NCBI GenBank assembly: GCA_023393575.1
Contig: JAEWKX010000224.1
Coordinates: 1 to 15,712 of the forward strand
DNA from: Pseudomonadota bacterium
GTDB taxonomy: Bacteria > Pseudomonadota > Alphaproteobacteria > Rhizobiales > Rhizobiaceae
Reading direction: 5' to 3'
Length of the DNA stretch: 15,712 nt
Shown here in pieces: positions 15,142 through 15,712 of the stretch. A program made the position numbers and the translations under genes. The notes beneath the pieces were generated by a model. That model was not told the origin of the DNA and did not search any database. It saw only the letters and a program-made list of their open reading frames with translations. Within the stretch, counting starts at the first letter, position 1; every line of letters begins with the position of its first letter.

Positions 15142-15597
15142 GTGACCGACAAGCCAGCCGTGACTGTACGTGCCGCCGAGCCGAAGGACGAAGCCGCCTG
15201 GCGCCGGCTATGGGCGGACTACCTCACCTTCTACGAACTGACGCTCGACCCAGCCATCACCGACGCCACCTGGGCCAAGGCCATGAGCAACGGGTCGGCG
15301 ATCTTCATGCGGGTGGCGGAACTGGACGGCGAGGTTGCCGGCTTCACCCTGTCGCTGACGCACGAAGGCACCTGGATCACGAGCCTCGACTGCTATCTGG
15401 AAGACCTGTTCGTCGATGGGGAGGCGCGTGGCAGGGGCGTCGGCCGGGCACTCCTCGACGACCTGGTGGCGCTTTGCAGGGAACGCGGCTGGTCGCGTCT
15501 CTACTGGCATACCGCGGAGAACAATCCAGGCGCCCGCCGGCTCTACGACAGCTATGTCGAGACCGACAACCACATCCGCTATCGCATCGAATTCTGA
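15142..15597 (+). CDS. GNAT-family N-acetyltransferase
   Basis: 151-aa acetyl-CoA-dependent acyltransferase. The strand and pyrophosphate loop LEDLFVDGEARGRGVGRALL (86-105) contains the R/Q-x-x-G-x-G acetyl-CoA motif (RGRGVG). The motif YWHTAENNPGARRLYDSY (121-138) matches the family's C-terminal half. Length is typical of a single-domain GNAT. Start is GTG at 15142, 3 nt after the reductase stop, so it is probably translationally coupled with no separate strong ribosome binding site. The flanking aldo/keto reductase genes do not reveal its substrate, which could be an amine metabolite or protein. Confidence 0.92.
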   Translation: MTDKPAVTVRAAEPKDEAAWRRLWADYLTFYELTLDPAITDATWAKAMSNGSAIFMRVAELDGEVAGFTLSLTHEGTWITSLDCYLEDLFVDGEARGRGVGRALLDDLVALCRERGWSRLYWHTAENNPGARRLYDSYVETDNHIRYRIEF

Positions 15598-15612
15598 AGC
15601 AGGAAGAACCCC

Positions 15613-15712
15613 ATGAAGACGAGACAGCTTGGACCACATCTCACCGTCTCCGCCGTCGGCCTCGGCTGCATGGGGATGAGCCATGCCTATGGCGGGCAGG
15701 ACGAGCAGGCGT
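15613..15712 (+). CDS. Second aldo/keto reductase, 5' part only
   Basis: The first 33 codons are visible, beginning [20 protein letters not shown] and [13 protein letters not shown], the typical N-terminus of AKR proteins related to the AKR13/YajO-IolS group. AGGAAG lies about 6 nt before the ATG at 15613, and the gene starts 15 nt after the GNAT stop, extending the operon. The catalytic residues lie beyond the window, so activity cannot be judged. Confidence 0.88.
   Translation, partial: MKTRQLGPHLTVSAVGLGCMGMSHAYGGQDEQA

Overview
The window is GC-rich chromosomal DNA from an alphaproteobacterium, most likely a member of the Rhizobiaceae (Rhizobium, Agrobacterium, Ensifer or Shinella type). 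This is judged from protein character: an XseA of 535 residues ending in QGSLF, an M29 aminopeptidase and an ArsC-family/YbaK pair of rhizobial type, and a two-part spike base/fibre locus of the kind linked to alphaproteobacterial gene transfer agents. Genes are packed tightly on both strands. I see no rRNA or tRNA genes, insertion sequences, integrase, CRISPR array or long repeats. The many long antisense ORFs are GC-driven shadows.

Layout. (1) 1-1646, minus strand: the 3'-truncated gene of a soluble chemoreceptor and a 54-codon small protein. (2) 1816-3961, plus strand: an ArsC/Spx-fold protein, a YbaK-type Cys-tRNA(Pro) deacylase and an M29 metalloaminopeptidase, probably one housekeeping transcription group. 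(3) 4005-6042, minus strand: a small exported protein and xseA, the large subunit of exonuclease VII. (4) 6302-8263, plus strand: three overlapping genes for a spike base protein, a spike fibre and an unknown partner, resembling the capsule-binding head-spike locus of the Rhodobacter capsulatus gene transfer agent but with no other phage gene nearby. A small membrane protein follows at 8393-8620.

(5) 8642-13033: a lipid-linked sugar-modification locus. A GT-C-type polytopic transferase lies on the minus strand. Divergent from it are a GT2 polyprenyl-phosphate glycosyltransferase, a SAM methyltransferase interrupted by an in-frame TAA, an ArnE/ArnF-like four-helix flippase subunit and a small membrane protein. 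The three core parts match the logic of the ArnC/ArnEF/ArnT and GtrB/GtrA/Gtr systems: load a sugar on undecaprenyl phosphate, flip it, and transfer it to a periplasmic glycan. (6) 13037-15712: a Gfo/Idh/MocA dehydrogenase on the minus strand, apparently starting at CTG, faces a plus-strand set of aldo/keto reductase, GNAT acetyltransferase and a second aldo/keto reductase that runs off the end. The 164-base divergent region between them holds a clear sigma-70-type promoter and a 6-bp inverted repeat.

The points most worth checking are the isolated spike locus, its position beside a surface-glycan modification locus, the nonsense-interrupted methyltransferase, the CTG start, and a non-conservative change next to the XseA active site.
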